The notes beneath the pieces were generated by a model that was given only the letters and a program-made list of their open reading frames with translations, did not search any database and was not told where the DNA came from. From Dichomitus squalens LYAD-421 SS1 (taxonomy: Eukaryota; Basidiomycota; Agaricomycetes; Polyporales; Polyporaceae), in assembly GCF_000275845.1 (NCBI RefSeq), contig NW_006766884.1:873739-937738 (forward strand): a stretch of 64,000 bases of DNA, written 5' to 3'. How positions within the stretch are numbered: position 1 is the stretch's first letter; each line of letters begins with the position of its first letter. A program made the translations under genes and the position numbers. Below are positions 45,645 to 58,063 of this stretch, piece by piece.

Positions 45645-48600
45645 CTATGGTTCGCCGGAGACATCTAAACGCATGTTGCCATGACCTACTGGGCTGTAAT
45701 CTTCCGATTTGCCGAGAGCATATACTTCCGCCGAGAAGTCGAAGCGTCCGCATGCGATAAACGTGACAGGCGTCTCGACGTCGTATGTCTCTCCCTTGGC
45801 TAGTCGCCCTACGGGAATATCGACGAGCTCGCCTTGGAATATGACATGCTCGGCAGGCTCCAGCTCGAGAGTAAGCGTCAATACCAGGTCGGAGGCTGCG
45901 TGTACGATGATGAGAAAATGTCGGACATAGACGCAATGAGAGTACTTACGTGAGAGGTTTGTAAGGGAGGTTCGTAGGTAGACGAACTCGTTGGGCAGAG
46001 GCAAGTATTTGGTCCCTGTAGGGTCCACTGGTACGGGATGTGCGCTGCCCTCTTCATCGTAGGTAACCAGGGTCATCCGTACTCGCGCAGTCTCGACACG
46101 AAGTGCCTCTAACATGGGAAGAGTCATTCGTTGCTGCCGCAGTGACAAGTCTCCTGCTCTCGTGCCTCCGTTCTGTGCCACGGGAAGTCAGATGCGAGTC
46201 TTTCAGATGTGGAACATGTACTTACCTCGCGCCATTTCCCGTGTACCGCCTTGAAAAGCTCTTCTCGATACCAGAAGAGTTCTCGCTGTGAGCGCTCTTC
46301 TTCGGGAGACAACTTCGAAGCTGAGACGACATATTGTCGGTCAGACAACATGGGAATAGGTCTTGTTACATGCTCCTCCGACAGCAAGATCTTTTTGATT
46401 GGCAGTACAATGCGAGAGGTCGATCCTGGGGGCACGAGAGAGGTGATACTGGCAGGCTCAACACCTAGAGCATAATCAATGTAGGCCTCTAACGAGATTC
46501 TTATATCAATACGAACCTTCTTGGTTACGCTCAAAAGTCACTTCGAATGGCAAACCATAAGTGTTCCGGATCTCGATAGAGAATATGCACCAGTCCGCAA
46601 TGTCACCAACATGCAGCAACGACTTTCGTGTCTTGGCGTCAAGTAAGTCTTCATCGCTGCCATGTGCGTGTGGAGGTAGCGTCGTTGTCACCCCAGAATA
46701 GGAGAGGATGTCCATCGCATCACACTCCAACATATGGTAGACAGTCACCAGTACGGGGTATGACAACTGGCGTGTGTAGAAGACTTCCCCGGGTTCCGTA
46801 AGAGTCTCCAGTGGTCGCTTCACGTACGCGTAGGAGGCGTGGATCACACCACTTGTGCTGTAGAAATCATCAGCGGAGCCCAGAGTAGGAGCCGTGACCG
46901 CGTACTCACCAGCCTACTTTGCCGAAGCAGTTGACGGTAATTACTCTCTTCTGTCCAGGGCCTATCTCTTGTGTTTCTCGTTCACTATCCCAGGTGAAGA
47001 CCGGTCGATGGACAAGGTCGTACTCCGTCTCATAGGTATCGAAGACAGACATGCCTCCATCCGCGAGAGCTTGTTGCGCAGGCGCGATGGTAGAATCATC
47101 AAAGGTCAAGTGGATAAGGTCAACAGGCAACGAAGAAACGTTCTCAAGCGTGATACGGATCGTAGACCTGTATCAGATTGTCAGCAAGGTCATCAGAACC
47201 TACCGGAAGCTAACTCACATCTCGCCATTGTACAGCATGACGGCCCCGTGCGTCAATGACGTTCGCCGTATCCGTAGCAGAGGTTGTTCTGGCACGACTA
47301 TACACTCGACAAAGCGTACTGCCGGCTTATTCGTATTCGACGTTGAGACCGTACCCTGTGTGCTACTCCTCTTGCTGGCTTTCTCCCAAGGCCGTGAAGC
47401 AAGACCAGAGTGTTTGGACCTCCCGGTCTCGCAGTCGATGGCGCTTCGTCTTCGCGACCGACGCTCCTCTTCTTCCTCGGTGGACAACGGTAGCACAAAT
47501 TCACGCGCCGCGCCTCCAGGAGCTTGGACGATGCAGCCACGGACAACGAGTGTACCGGCTTCCAACGCTTTCCCGCTGATGGTCACAGGATGGAAAGAGT
47601 TGGCAGGAACGATCACCGGCGACGCTTTCGATTCGAATGAGACACCTGATGTGCTATTGAGCAAGTCGTTGTGTCAGGGAATAGAGTCGCTCGTACTCAA
47701 GTAGGTCTACGAACCTCAGCTGAAGACTTTGCAGGTCAAGGTCGAACACGTACGGATTCCGTAGCGTTACGACCAAGTCGAAGGACTCGTTCTGCACGAG
47801 AACAGTCTTAGCCTGTACTCCTCGATTAGTACTCGCGAACCGTATCTGACAACTACAAACGCGCATTACCTGTCCCACGGCTGCTTTTCTGGGATTATAC
47901 AAGAAGGGGTCCTTCTTCCCGCTGATTATCGCACTTGGAACGGCTGAGGCATGTGCCAAGATTGAGATCGGTTTCTCGATTGGTAGACGCACGAGAGGCA
48001 ACCTGATACGTAGGTCAGTAGAAATCCATATCGCAGATTGAAGGTACTCACGGCAGGATCTCAATGCTGAGGATGGGTTGTCCAGACCAATAGTCCACAG
48101 CTCGCCGATCACCTCTCCGCTTCGCTGTTGCCAATGCCCTAGTCGATGTGCTGTACAAGGAATGCTGATCTCGTGGATGCATTACAGGGTAAAGCAGCTT
48201 CAAGGCCGACAAGGAGAACTGAGCAACAGCAGGGTAGTCTGTATGCAGTCAATACCAGCGGCAGCAAACATAGGCATCGACGCACGAACCTGGGAGTGCC
48301 TCAGCGATACCGATAGCCTCTCGGATGATGTCAATCTGAAGCTCAGGCCAGCCGAATGGCTCATGCAGTGACGGCGCGAGCTCTTCGTTCTCCTCGCCTT
48401 CCGCGTCCGTCTGAGGTGCTTGGCTGGTGCGGTCGGGCGTGCTATTATCGAGCAACTTGACAGCCTCGAGGTCGACGCCATGTACCCTGCAGATGTGCTT
48501 CACGATGTGCAAGATGCTCTCGTTGCCATCCGTCCGCTCGTTCTCTCGGATGCCCACCGTGCCCTGCGAGGTCGTGACGTTCAAGGAGTTGTTGCGGTTC

Positions 48601-50449
48601 CCAAGCCCGGCGCTTAGGACGCGCGCGCTGCCGCTCCCACTCTCGTCGCGCCCGCACACGACCATATCCATGAGACATGCGAGCACCTCGCGCAGCACGT
48701 AAGCCTCCTTCCTCACATGACCTAACGCGCCGTACATGGCGGCAATGTACTCCAATGTCCGTACCCGCTCACGGGTGTCGAGATGCGCAAACCATGGACC
48801 GTGCGCTTGCGAGATAGAGGCGGAGATCTGCGCCCGCGTTATTCCAGTGATGGAGGTTAGTCGTTCCAGACTTGCGTAAGTGTTTCGGGGAGCAGAACAG
48901 GTTACGGGGGATGCGTTATTAGACAGTGTAGCCGGGAGGAAGAGCGAGGGGCCGGGCTGGAGCATGGCGGTGAAGGCAAGAGGACCCCACCCTTTGGAGG
49001 ACCAGACAGAATAGAGGAGGGTGCTATGTCGTAGGACTGAAGTGCAATAAAGATAGGCAAGAAGAGAAAGATTAGCCTCTGGCTCGGAGGTGGGTGAAAT
49101 CTTCTGATAGAGACCGATGGCCTGTGTGAGCTTGTCTGCGATGTCATGCCACGGATCCTTGTCGCTGGCAGTCCCATTCTGATCATGAATGTCAGTAGCT
49201 ATCATAAGAGGACTCTTTGCAATGGCACGGACAATACCATGGGTCGAGGACCATGCTTCGACTACGGGGATGGTGGCAAGACCCTCCAAGGCCGAAGCAT
49301 GCCATGGTGCGTCCTGCGGAGACTTGAACAGCATGATCGATTCATTGTACCTGCCGAAGCTTTGGTCAAGCCATACACGACACTTGACTTTGGATTTCGA
49401 TTCACCATATGGTGGCTTCCTCCAGTCGGCCAGCCAACAGGAAGAAATCACCTAGCACTTTGAAGAGTCGTCCATGGGAAGATGCGGCCCCAATGGCTGA
49501 TACCCTCTTTTTGTTGGGTAGAGCGGGAGTTGGAGGGAGACTAGAATGGCGACTGGGTAGAAGTCCGGGCCCCATGGTAGACGTACGCTTCAGTCCTAAT
49601 GGCGTCTTCGACCGCGGACCGTTCAGGTCAGGCTGACTGTTATGAGAAGGAAGTGGAGGCAGTGACTCTCGTCGTGGTTCATCGTCCAAAGACCTAGGCA
49701 TCTCCGAAGAGGGCGGAAGCATGGGGAAGAGGGATGCGTTGAGATATTCGTTTCCCAGAGGGCTCTCCAGAGTTTGCATCTATTCGCGAGGTTCAATAGT
49801 CTCCTCCAAAATAATGTTGCTGAAGTACGCACTACAGTTGCAAGCTCTACAAGCACTTTGGAACATAGGTCAGCGATCAGCGTACCGATGTATGTGCTCT
49901 TGTGGCCCATCATGCTCGGAATGACCACTAGGCCCGGGAAGTTGTCTCCGAGGTCGATGTTGGTAGTGCTGTCGCTCTCCTCAAACACAAAGCAATTGCT
50001 CGCGAGAGGAAACATGGAGCCTTGTGGGAACACCTCATGGATAGCATTTTGAAAGTGTGTGAGGATAGTCGCGAGCGAGTCGTTCGGTGCGCATGACGCA
50101 ATGCCCACCACAGCAAGGGGGAAGTCGGAGGTCCGGAACAAGGAAAGCGGTATATGCGATTCGGGGGGAGGATGTGAATTATATCTGAGGTGCAAATTTC
50201 CGCTCGCGAGCTGGTGGTTAGGCATAAAACGGGCTGCAGGAGAAATGAGTCTGGTTAGCGGAGATGAGGCCAGCCAAGATGCAACGCACATCGCTCGTCT
50301 TTGACATCCGTGGTCAAGTCACCTAACCGAATGGTGTCGGTATTGTTGATCTCCTGCACCCAAGCATCGAAGGTGGACCGGCGAATGTTCCCGACAGGTA
50401 GGAGGAGTATCCGGATCTGCGCAAGAGAGCCATAGGCAAATGATTCCAT
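45645..50449 (-). CDS. TRS120: TRAPP II subunit TRS120/TRAPPC9
   Basis: TRS120 is a large subunit specific to the TRAPP II complex, the exchange factor for Ypt31/Rab11 at the late Golgi. The N-terminus starts MESFAYGSLAQIRILLLPVG. The conserved Trs120 N-terminal block follows: SHIPLSLFRTSDFPLAVVGI, FPGLVVIPSMMGHKSTYIGT and LADLCSKVL-type helices. A Ser/Pro-rich linker (RRESLPPLPSHNSQP) leads to the helical solenoid RLFKVLGDFFLLAGRLEEAT, KDPWHDIADKLTQAIGLYQK and HLDTRERVRTLEYIAAMYGA. The C-terminal half contains beta-sandwich repeats such as RNPYVFDLDLQSLQLRF, KSRVIVPANSFHPVTISGK-type strands and the last exon GELVDIPVGRLAKGETYDVE. About 12 introns; roughly 1300 residues (estimate). It is head to head with PIK1, whose lipid product acts at the same Golgi compartment. 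Confidence 0.9.
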
Positions 50450-50748
50450 GCAGAGTCGGCCGAGTCGTAAGAAGGCGCAAGATTCGGTAGCAGTAAACGG
50501 TCGCGATGCTTCAGAACAGTTCTAGGATCTTCAATGCGTAGCAGATATAGAGTGCGAGGGAGATTGCGCAGTTGTGGCCCACTGGCGGCGGGAGAGGAGG
50601 ATGGGCAGACGCTAGGCGCGTCGGGGCGCGAGAGAGATCGGCAGACCAAGTCTCAGATGCGCCTGTGGCCTTCGCGCACTCGGAGCGGTGGCACTGGTCG
50701 TCGATTTCGCTGTCCGGGCATTCGTCCAGGCACCCCGCCCTCCTCCCC
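50450..50748. promoter_or_regulatory. Shared upstream region of TRS120 and PIK1
   Basis: The divergent start codons are 299 bases apart. No TATA box was obvious; a CT-rich tract lies just before the PIK1 ATG (50730-50748). Both products act at the trans-Golgi, so shared control is plausible but inferred. Confidence 0.45.
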
Positions 50749-53700
50749 ATGTCGCATGCCCTGCTACTACGTCTCTTCTTGTCTCCTTCCTTCTTCTCAG
50801 TCCATGTTGCTCTCCAATACCTACGGATTTATGCCGACAACATCGGAATCACCTACTATTTAACCAGACGGCTCAGGGAGCTGAACACTCAGGAGTTGCG
50901 GGAGGTATGGGGCTTCGTATGGTGATTATAGTCGTTGTGTTGTCCAGAGGCATGCCCATTGATATCGGCATTGCCCTAGTCATCTGCTTGTAACAAGACC
51001 GACGCAATCCAAAGCACTGGAGAGTTTCGTGGTGGAGATTTGCCACAAGTCCACCCATGTTGCTATGCTGGTATGTTCTTATTTCGGCTACATGCTCGAT
51101 TGCCTCTCAAGAGATACCAGACACTATGGTACATGCAAGCATACCTCAGGGACCTCTCAACACAACATTCCAGTAATGCTTCATTCCTCATTTGCCAACG
51201 AATCCTTCACGAATGTCATGAAATCATATTCGGAGACCTGCCTTCTGCTCCATACTCGTCCCTATGCGCCCCCACTCACATTGGGCCCTCACGAAAGAAA
51301 GTCAGAGCACACGTGTCTCCTGCCTTGGTCGGGATCGGGATGGTCCTAGCTGGCGTTCCCGGTATGCCTCAGCTCACGGAAATCATGGGTCCTGTTGCAC
51401 TCGAGCAAGGTCGGGTCGATGAGCAGGGCCAGGACATCAAAAGTATTGAGCGGGGCGATAATGACAGGGCTATGGTGCGAAGCATATCTGCAGCCTCGGC
51501 GGCGGAAAGCGGGGTGGACATAGAAGACGACGATTCTATGGACTCGCCGGCCCCGAACGCGGACCATAATCCGGAGGAGCCAGTAGACATTGCTCCGTCT
51601 TCGCAGACAGTATCTGCTGTTTCCAAGCGGTTGTCTCGGAGGCAGACTGTCGGCGCGCAGACTAGCCCCGCGCTGCCGCTACATCTGCGTGAAGCCCGGA
51701 AACCGAGATTATCGGAGGATCCATTCGGGCAAGAAGACACTCTTCCCACCCGTGCAGCTACCGCTGCGACGCCATTCCAGTCAACACCGTCATTTCCCTC
51801 ACGACATCCTTACCGGCCGAATAGTCAACCTACCGCAGATCTTCTGTTACAGAAGTATGACTTTGCTTCGCAGATGTATCTGTTACGTAGCCACTACTGT
51901 CGTTCAGAGGTTTGTCGTCAACGTCTCGTGTCTCGGCTATCGCGCTGAACGGACGCGTAGGTGCAATTCATATTGGCACTGGAGAACATCTGCAACAAGC
52001 TCCTGGTTGTCCCTAAACCTGCCCGTGTGAGTGCTCTACGCGCGGAACTAACTAGTCTGAACCATATGCTCCCTGCCGAGGTAAGTTTTATATGCTACAC
52101 CGTGAATCACGATGCCAAGACTTAGGTATACGTTGACAATTAGATCTGTATGCCCATGTGGTGTTCGTCCTCGGACGAACCCAAACCACCATCAAGTATT
52201 CCCGAACCTCACCATCGAATAGTACGAATACCACCGGGCGAGAGCGTCGTGCTCAACTCGGCCGAGCGTGCACCCTATCTTCTACTTGTCGAAATCCTTC
52301 ACTCCGACCTTGACTTCGACCCCGCGAAGCGGAGTAACAAGGAGATCCTGAAGAAGATCGTCGTGAAGGAGAACGAGTCGAAGGGGACATCTAAGGATCT
52401 TGTCAAATTCGCTCGCAACGATTCGACACTGTCCAAGTCTAAACCAACGGTTATCATACCCGACCATGTCAACGGTTCAGAAGTGGCACTTGGTACCGAT
52501 GGCGACGACGCAGGGGAAAACGCTTCAATACCTCGGTCCGCGTCTCCCTCCTCCGTGGTGTCTCCTTTAGAACCCCCAGAGGAGGAAGAGATGGATCTCG
52601 TAGAGCAGCTTTACGGCAACGAGAGCTCGCTCAAGGTGAACGGTATCGACATCTCAGACTCCATAGTCCTTCCTCCCGCTCCGAAAAACAAGGAGCTCGA
52701 CATGGCCACCTGGTCTCGCGCCTCTTCCAATTTGAACACACCACGATTTGACAAGCCCGACCCCTTTGCCGCACATATCCTCGCTCTTGGCCACAACTTC
52801 CCTTCACCCTCTTCAGGATACCCACCAAACGGTGCCATCACCAGCGATCACTCAAGCACACCTGCACGGCAGCTGTCACAAGGGCAGCAGCGCGTACTCT
52901 CCCTGGACGAGTACTCGCAGCGCATGCGAACAGCGGCAGTCATGCTTGCCCAGCTGAATGCAAACCTCGTGCCCCCAGCTGTACCTGGTTTACCTACCAC
53001 ACCCAGCGATACGTCCATTATCAGCGCACCTTTACGCTGGCTGCCTGGAACCAGCTGGCTCGCAGACGCGATATCCAACGGTAACGGTCAACCCTCGACT
53101 CCTAGCGGCGCCCAGGGCGATGCCGCCGCGGCTCCAACGCGCATGCGATTACAGGCCTCTGAAGCGGCAGCTATTCGGGATAGGATCATGGAGGAGATGT
53201 TGGCGCTGGAGGAGGAGCGCATGGCTCGAATGCGGGAGAACGGCGTCAATGAGACCTCCTTGCGGATCACGCCCGCCAATGGAGACATGAAAACTGCAGA
53301 GGACGAGGGTATCATCAGGCGAGAACTGAGCAAGGCGGATCCGTCTGCGATTGTTTTCAGCGAGTCTTGGGCGGCGAAGAAGGCTCGGGTACGGCAGGCG
53401 TCACCATATGGTCATCTCGGTACGAGTCTGCTTCTCCGACCTACTTGGTGTCTCGCATTAATGAGCTTTGTTCTGCAGCGAACTGGGACTGTGTGTCGGT
53501 CATCGTCAAGACTGGCGGCGACCTGAGGCAAGAGCAGCTCGCCGTGCAGCTCATCCAAGAGTTTGAGAAGATCTGGAAAGAGGAGAATTGCCCATGTTGG
53601 GTACGATAGTACGTGCACGTTCCTAGTAGCTTAAGATGTAATCTCTCAAACTCGTGTCATCCAGCTTCCGAATACTCATCACAGGCAATTCCTCCGGCCT

Positions 53701-54489
53701 TGTCGAGACCATCACCGACGCCGTCTCCATACACTCGATCAAGAAGGCCGAGTACGCTCGCCGCCTAGCCGAGGGCCGCCTTGGGCACGTCTCGCTCCTC
53801 GACCACTTTAAGACGACTTACGGCGACCCGTCCTCTGCCAAGTACGTCCGCGCGCAGCGTAACTTCGCCAAGTCGCTCGCCGGCTACTCGCTCGTCACGT
53901 ACTTCCTGCAGATCAAGGACCGCCACAACGGCAACATCCTCCTCGATCGCGACGGGCACCTCATCCACATCGACTTCGGGTTCATGCTCTCGAATTCTCC
54001 AGGCAACATTGGCTTCGAGGCGGCGCCGTTCAAGCTGCCGCTCGAGTACATTGAGGTCCTCGGTGGACTCGACAGTCCGGCCTACCGCGAGTTCCGGAAA
54101 CTGTTCAGAGAGGGCTTTGACGCCTGCAGGAAACACTGCGACCGGATAGTCAGTGAGTAATGCTTGCTCTCATCGATGAGAGCGCCGATATTGATAGCAT
54201 ACTCTCGAAGCTCTGGTGGAACTCATGCAGAAGGATTCGACGCTCCCATGCTTCGCCGCTTTCGGCGAGCAGACCGCGTCCCAGCTTCGAGACCGCTTCC
54301 AACAGGGCCTCACCCAGTCCGCCGTCGAGGAGCACGTCCAACGGCTCATCGACACGTCGCTTGGCTCCAACTGGACCCGCCTGTACGACTCAGTACGTAC
54401 CCACGCCATCCATATGACATTGAACTTGCGTTCTCAGACCACCCTCCCTTCATCCACAGTACCAGTACTATTCGCAGTCCATCCTATGA
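50749..54489 (+). CDS. PIK1: Phosphatidylinositol 4-kinase PIK1 (PI4K-beta)
   Basis: PIK1 makes PI4P at the Golgi, needed for secretory vesicle formation. The protein starts MSHALLLRLFLSPSFFSVHV with the lipid-kinase-unique helical domain ALQYLRIYADNIGITYYLTR and WYMQAYLRDLS. A long Ser/Pro-rich middle follows. The catalytic region begins near VSVIVKTGGDLRQEQLAVQL (ATP-binding lysine in IVKTGGD). It continues FRILITGNSSGLVETITDAV and NFAKSLAGYSLVTYFLQIKD. The catalytic loop is DRHNGNILLDRDGHLIHIDF with the DFG as HIDFGFMLSNSPG. The C-terminus SYQYYSQSIL is the usual end of Pik1/PI4K-beta. One early intron uses donor GTGATT to keep GFVCHLLVTRPTQSKALESF in frame. About nine introns; the stop is at 54487-54489. 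The PI4K-beta class is favoured over Stt4 by the short length and this tail. Confidence 0.93.
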
Positions 54490-54797
54490 CGGACCACGTG
54501 GGGTGCTACCTGTCTGGATGTACTATGCCATCCGGTGCACTCATGGCCCTTCTTGGACAATCTGTATTGGCATGATCACCATGGACACGACTGCGGGCAC
54601 CGCCGCTGCATGACAGCCCCTCCGGCCCTTCCACGCTTGCACACTTTCGTAGCGGATGACAGTCACCCTACTGTGTACCACTCGATTGTCTCACGCCGGG
54701 ATGTGTGGGTCCGAAACGGATGCAGTAACGGACAAAATTAGAGATGGAAATAAATAGCGGGCTACTGCTGCACGATACAGAAACAGCCAGGAATAGC
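54490..54797. other. Convergent 3' region between PIK1 and the GT15 gene
   Basis: The 308 bases lie between two stop codons facing each other. It must hold both 3' UTRs and transcription ends. No gene or RNA was recognised. Confidence 0.5.
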
Positions 54798-56668
54798 CTA
54801 GAACATCGCGTCATAGCGCTTGAGGCAGCTGTACCACTCATAGTCTGTAATAATAGCATTAATGTCAGCCGCTGGAATAGGACGCAGTACCTGCAGGACC
54901 GAGAAGACGTACCGAAGTTTTCTTTCGGGTTGCACCAGCACTTGCCCTTCTTGTGCAGGTCACCCTGGGGGCAGTGCTGGAACGGATTGTGGCGGTATCC
55001 TGGACGCAATAATCGTCAGATCAATGTCTGCTATGTAGTATAGGAAGGCTCTCGAACCAATGTCGTTGAAAAAATGTATCTGTTCCTTCTTGGCGAAGAG
55101 GGCGGCGCCGATGCTGTGTACGGGCGCATCTCCCCATCGCTGCGCGAACTGTCAATTCCGACGCCTTATGGCCTACTATCCTGCGCGACGTCTCACCTCG
55201 TAGTAGAAGCCGCCCTGCTTATCGAGAAAGTCGAAAAATTTGGAGTAAGCCTCGCCCCTCCAGAAGTCGAGGTCGCCAATCTCGAAGTTACTCCAGACTT
55301 CAAGAGCCCGCGAGCCGTCAGCAACTGAACAAAGCATACAACGGACCAAGAAAACGCACAGTGGCAGTTGTTGTATGTCCGGCCTCCGTCGTCAGAGATG
55401 AATCTCATAGCGTTGTCAGGCTCGACGAGCTCAGGGTTTTCGTCAATGAACTCTGCAGTGGAAATATAAGAGGCTTGTCGGCGGGATGAATCCAGGGGCA
55501 CAACGCACTCTTGACAGTATCCCAGAGAGTTGGGATCGTGGCAGGATACTCATAGAGCGAGACAGTGAAGCCTGCCAGATGGATGTGATGAGTGGAAGGC
55601 ACTGATAGCAGGGGTGCGAGTCGTACCGTAGACCTTCTTCTGGTCTTGCATGAGCAGAAGAGGCTGTGACGGCGTCATCAGATTCAAAAGTGCAACTCGG
55701 TTGGAGGATAATGCGTACATCATAGTTCAGGTCACAGAAAAATGTGACATCAGGCCTGAGCATAGTTGAGCATTCAGACTGAACGGGGAAGCTGGTCCCA
55801 CTTACTCGACGCGCCAATAATACTTGTACTTGTCGAGCAACGGTTGCTTGTAGAAGAACTATCGAAGACTGGGTGAGCGTTTTGGGCGCAATGTATGCTA
55901 CTGTGCTTACGCCAGAGTTGAAGCGACACATATTGCGGTACGGGACACTTCCTACATGATTTCTTTAGAACGACTGGCGGCGCGTTTTGAGTCCCAGACT
56001 AACCCCCATAGATCACGTTATGTTCAACCATATCTTTCCGAGCAGCAGTCGCCTTGTCTTCGTCGATCCAGCTGGGCTGTACCCAATCCTCCTTGGGAAT
56101 CAAACCGAACTCGATCTTGGCGTCAGTGAGGGTGGAAACACGGCTACAGGTATGAGTGAGCTTCATCTCAAGTCTGACCATGCAGATGGGCACGTACTCC
56201 TTGAACTCCTCGGAAAAGGGCTCTTCATTCAAGAACACATAGGGGTACTGGAACTGCTTATTAAAACGATCCTCTGCGGTGTCCTTGGTCAGTATGGAGG
56301 TGCAATCACAACAAGTCACACTCACCAACTTGCTTCATGCTGGTCACAACTCCGTTGAGATCTCCGTTACGCGCGAGGAACACAAAGGTAGCGTTGGCTT
56401 TGCGCGACTGGATGGGGGGCTTTGACGGTACCACATAGCGGTCCTCGTCGACACCATCCTGGTAAGGAGGGTGTGGCTTCGAGCCGCTGAGCTGTTCGGT
56501 GAGGTGGGAGAGAGAAGTTGCGCGGCCGTACTCTTCATGGGAGAAGCTGAGGATAAAGTGCAGACTGATCTACGTGTCGATTCAATAACCCAGCAGCAAC
56601 AGAGGAGATTGGATGCTATTCACAATGATGACCAGCACCAATACCACGTAACGCATAGGCGTCATCAT
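54798..56668 (-). CDS. GT15 alpha-1,2-mannosyltransferase (KRE2/MNT1/KTR family)
   Basis: KRE2/MNT1-type enzymes in the Golgi add alpha-1,2-mannose from GDP-mannose to O-linked and N-linked glycans. It is a type II membrane protein: the start [15 protein letters not shown] runs into a signal anchor joined by splicing to [10 protein letters not shown]. The catalytic domain starts [20 protein letters not shown], then [40 protein letters not shown] and [20 protein letters not shown]. The key acidic motif is [19 protein letters not shown], containing the proposed catalytic Glu. It continues [20 protein letters not shown] and [20 protein letters not shown], ending LKRYDAMF. About nine introns of 50-75 bases split it. 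The assignment to GT15 is firm; the exact paralogue (KRE2, KTR1, and so on) is not. Confidence 0.92.
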
Positions 56669-57270
56669 CTCGGGCGACGAGTGGTGCCCCTGTTGAGGCT
56701 CCTGTGGCTGAAAGAGAGGTGCTGGACGCAGCCGGATGGAGGGAGGAAGAAAGGCAAGAAGTCGGATTGGGCGTCGCTCTCAGCTCCACACTTTGGACCG
56801 CGCTTCGATGGCCGGCGCGCAGCACTTGCATACAGCGCCTCGCAGCATCTGTCTCCCGTTCCCCTTGATCTCTGCCATTCCATCTGCCCTAGGGTAAGCA
56901 CCCAGCATCGTTTCCACAGTCGGGAGTGCTCACAGCTGTCCGAATTGCATACCTGGCCATGGACACCCGCAGGGTCGACTCTTTTCCTTGCCATACATCA
57001 CCCCAGTGGCAAACGCCGAATGTTTATGATGCACACAGCTACTCCTTCTAGTACCTGGTGGCCGCTCGGAGCCGGTATCTCAATGGGGTCAGAACCTGAG
57101 CTTGTTGCATGCTTTTCACCACGCCCTCCCGCGATGCCTGATAGAAATAGGACCCGCTGAATGTGAGTGTCCCATCCGTACGCTTGTTGCTATTCATAAC
57201 ATAACTGCGGTTCTCCAGAAAAGTATGCCGCCTTTGCTGACTTGTGGTATAAGAGCCCCCGCAGAGGTAT
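56669..57270. other. Gap between the GT15 gene and tRNA-Val
   Basis: About 600 bases upstream of the GT15 gene and of the tRNA. A forward frame runs through part of it (56471-57160) but overlaps the GT15 5' end and has no recognised domain. It should contain the GT15 promoter. Confidence 0.45.
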
Positions 57271-57378
57271 GGTTCGATGGTGTAGTTGGTTATCACGTCT
57301 GTCTCACACGTGCTCCCGGGTTCCGACCGTGGGTCCTGTGTGCACAGGAGGTCTCCGGTTCGAGCCCGGGTCGAACCA
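57271..57378 (+). tRNA. tRNA-Val (anticodon CAC) with intron
   Basis: The sequence folds as a standard cloverleaf. The acceptor arm GGTTCGA pairs perfectly with TCGAACC, followed by discriminator A. The D-arm is GTGTAGTTGGTTATCAC. The anticodon stem TCTGT/ACAGG encloses the loop with anticodon CAC at 57305-57307. The T-arm is TCCGG, TTCGAGC, CCGGG. A 34-base intron (57309-57342) sits after position 37, the usual nuclear tRNA intron site. Anticodon CAC decodes the GUG valine codon. The internal A and B boxes serve as the Pol III promoter. Confidence 0.95.
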
Positions 57379-57379
57379 G

Positions 57380-57383
57380 TTTT
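57380..57383 (+). terminator. RNA polymerase III terminator of tRNA-Val
   Basis: A TTTT run begins two bases after the mature tRNA end, as expected for Pol III termination. Confidence 0.75.
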
Positions 57384-58063
57384 ATGTCCCGTAGAGCAGT
57401 CATGTCCGTCTTACTGCGAATGAACATCTCGGCGGCTTACTTTAATCTAACCTTTGTCTGGCTATAGAAGTACTTGCACAGGGAGAGAGCATGTATGACC
57501 CCATCACGGGTAGAACAGTCGATTGTGTTGAAGCCTCGAAAGGCGTCGGTGAACTTGCGCGCTGGTTCCTAGCTTTTAGTGACTAGTCCACAAAGCATCG
57601 GTGCCGTAGCCCATGTAGGCCTACATGGGATGACACAGCAGGGAGCCGTCGCCGAGTATGGTGTAGGTCCAGTATTTGTGCGCATCGATGTTGAGACGCG
57701 AGGGGTACCAAAGTCCATCTACTGATACTCAACAGCATCATATCTCTTTGTGGTGTTTTGTCTGGGGCTAATAACCCATCTTAGTGCTCCTCGCGGCGCA
57801 CATCTCTACAACATGAGATGGACCGCATTACGCAAAAAGATAGATTACATCCTGCTAAAACGACATAGGAATACATTTCACATAGCAGGTGCATGCATAG
57901 ATAACACGACGACGTCTATACTCGAGATCCCTATACGAGTCACTAAGCAAGAAACTGTCCCACTCATTCATAAACGTCTTCCCGGTCAGGTTCAGAATAT
58001 AAACCCAGCACCGGACGCCAGCAGATCCTCATCAACCACAAATTGAAGGACGATCGAAAGAAA
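57384..58063. other. Gap between tRNA-Val and the disordered-protein gene
   Basis: About 680 bases downstream of the tRNA and of the reverse-strand gene that ends at 58064. Contains the latter's 3' UTR. Short frames on both strands look random. Confidence 0.45.

Noticed and set aside
56471..57160. A 229-codon forward frame near the GT15 start
   Set aside because: It overlaps the antisense of the GT15 N-terminal exons and upstream region, and its translation has no recognisable domain.
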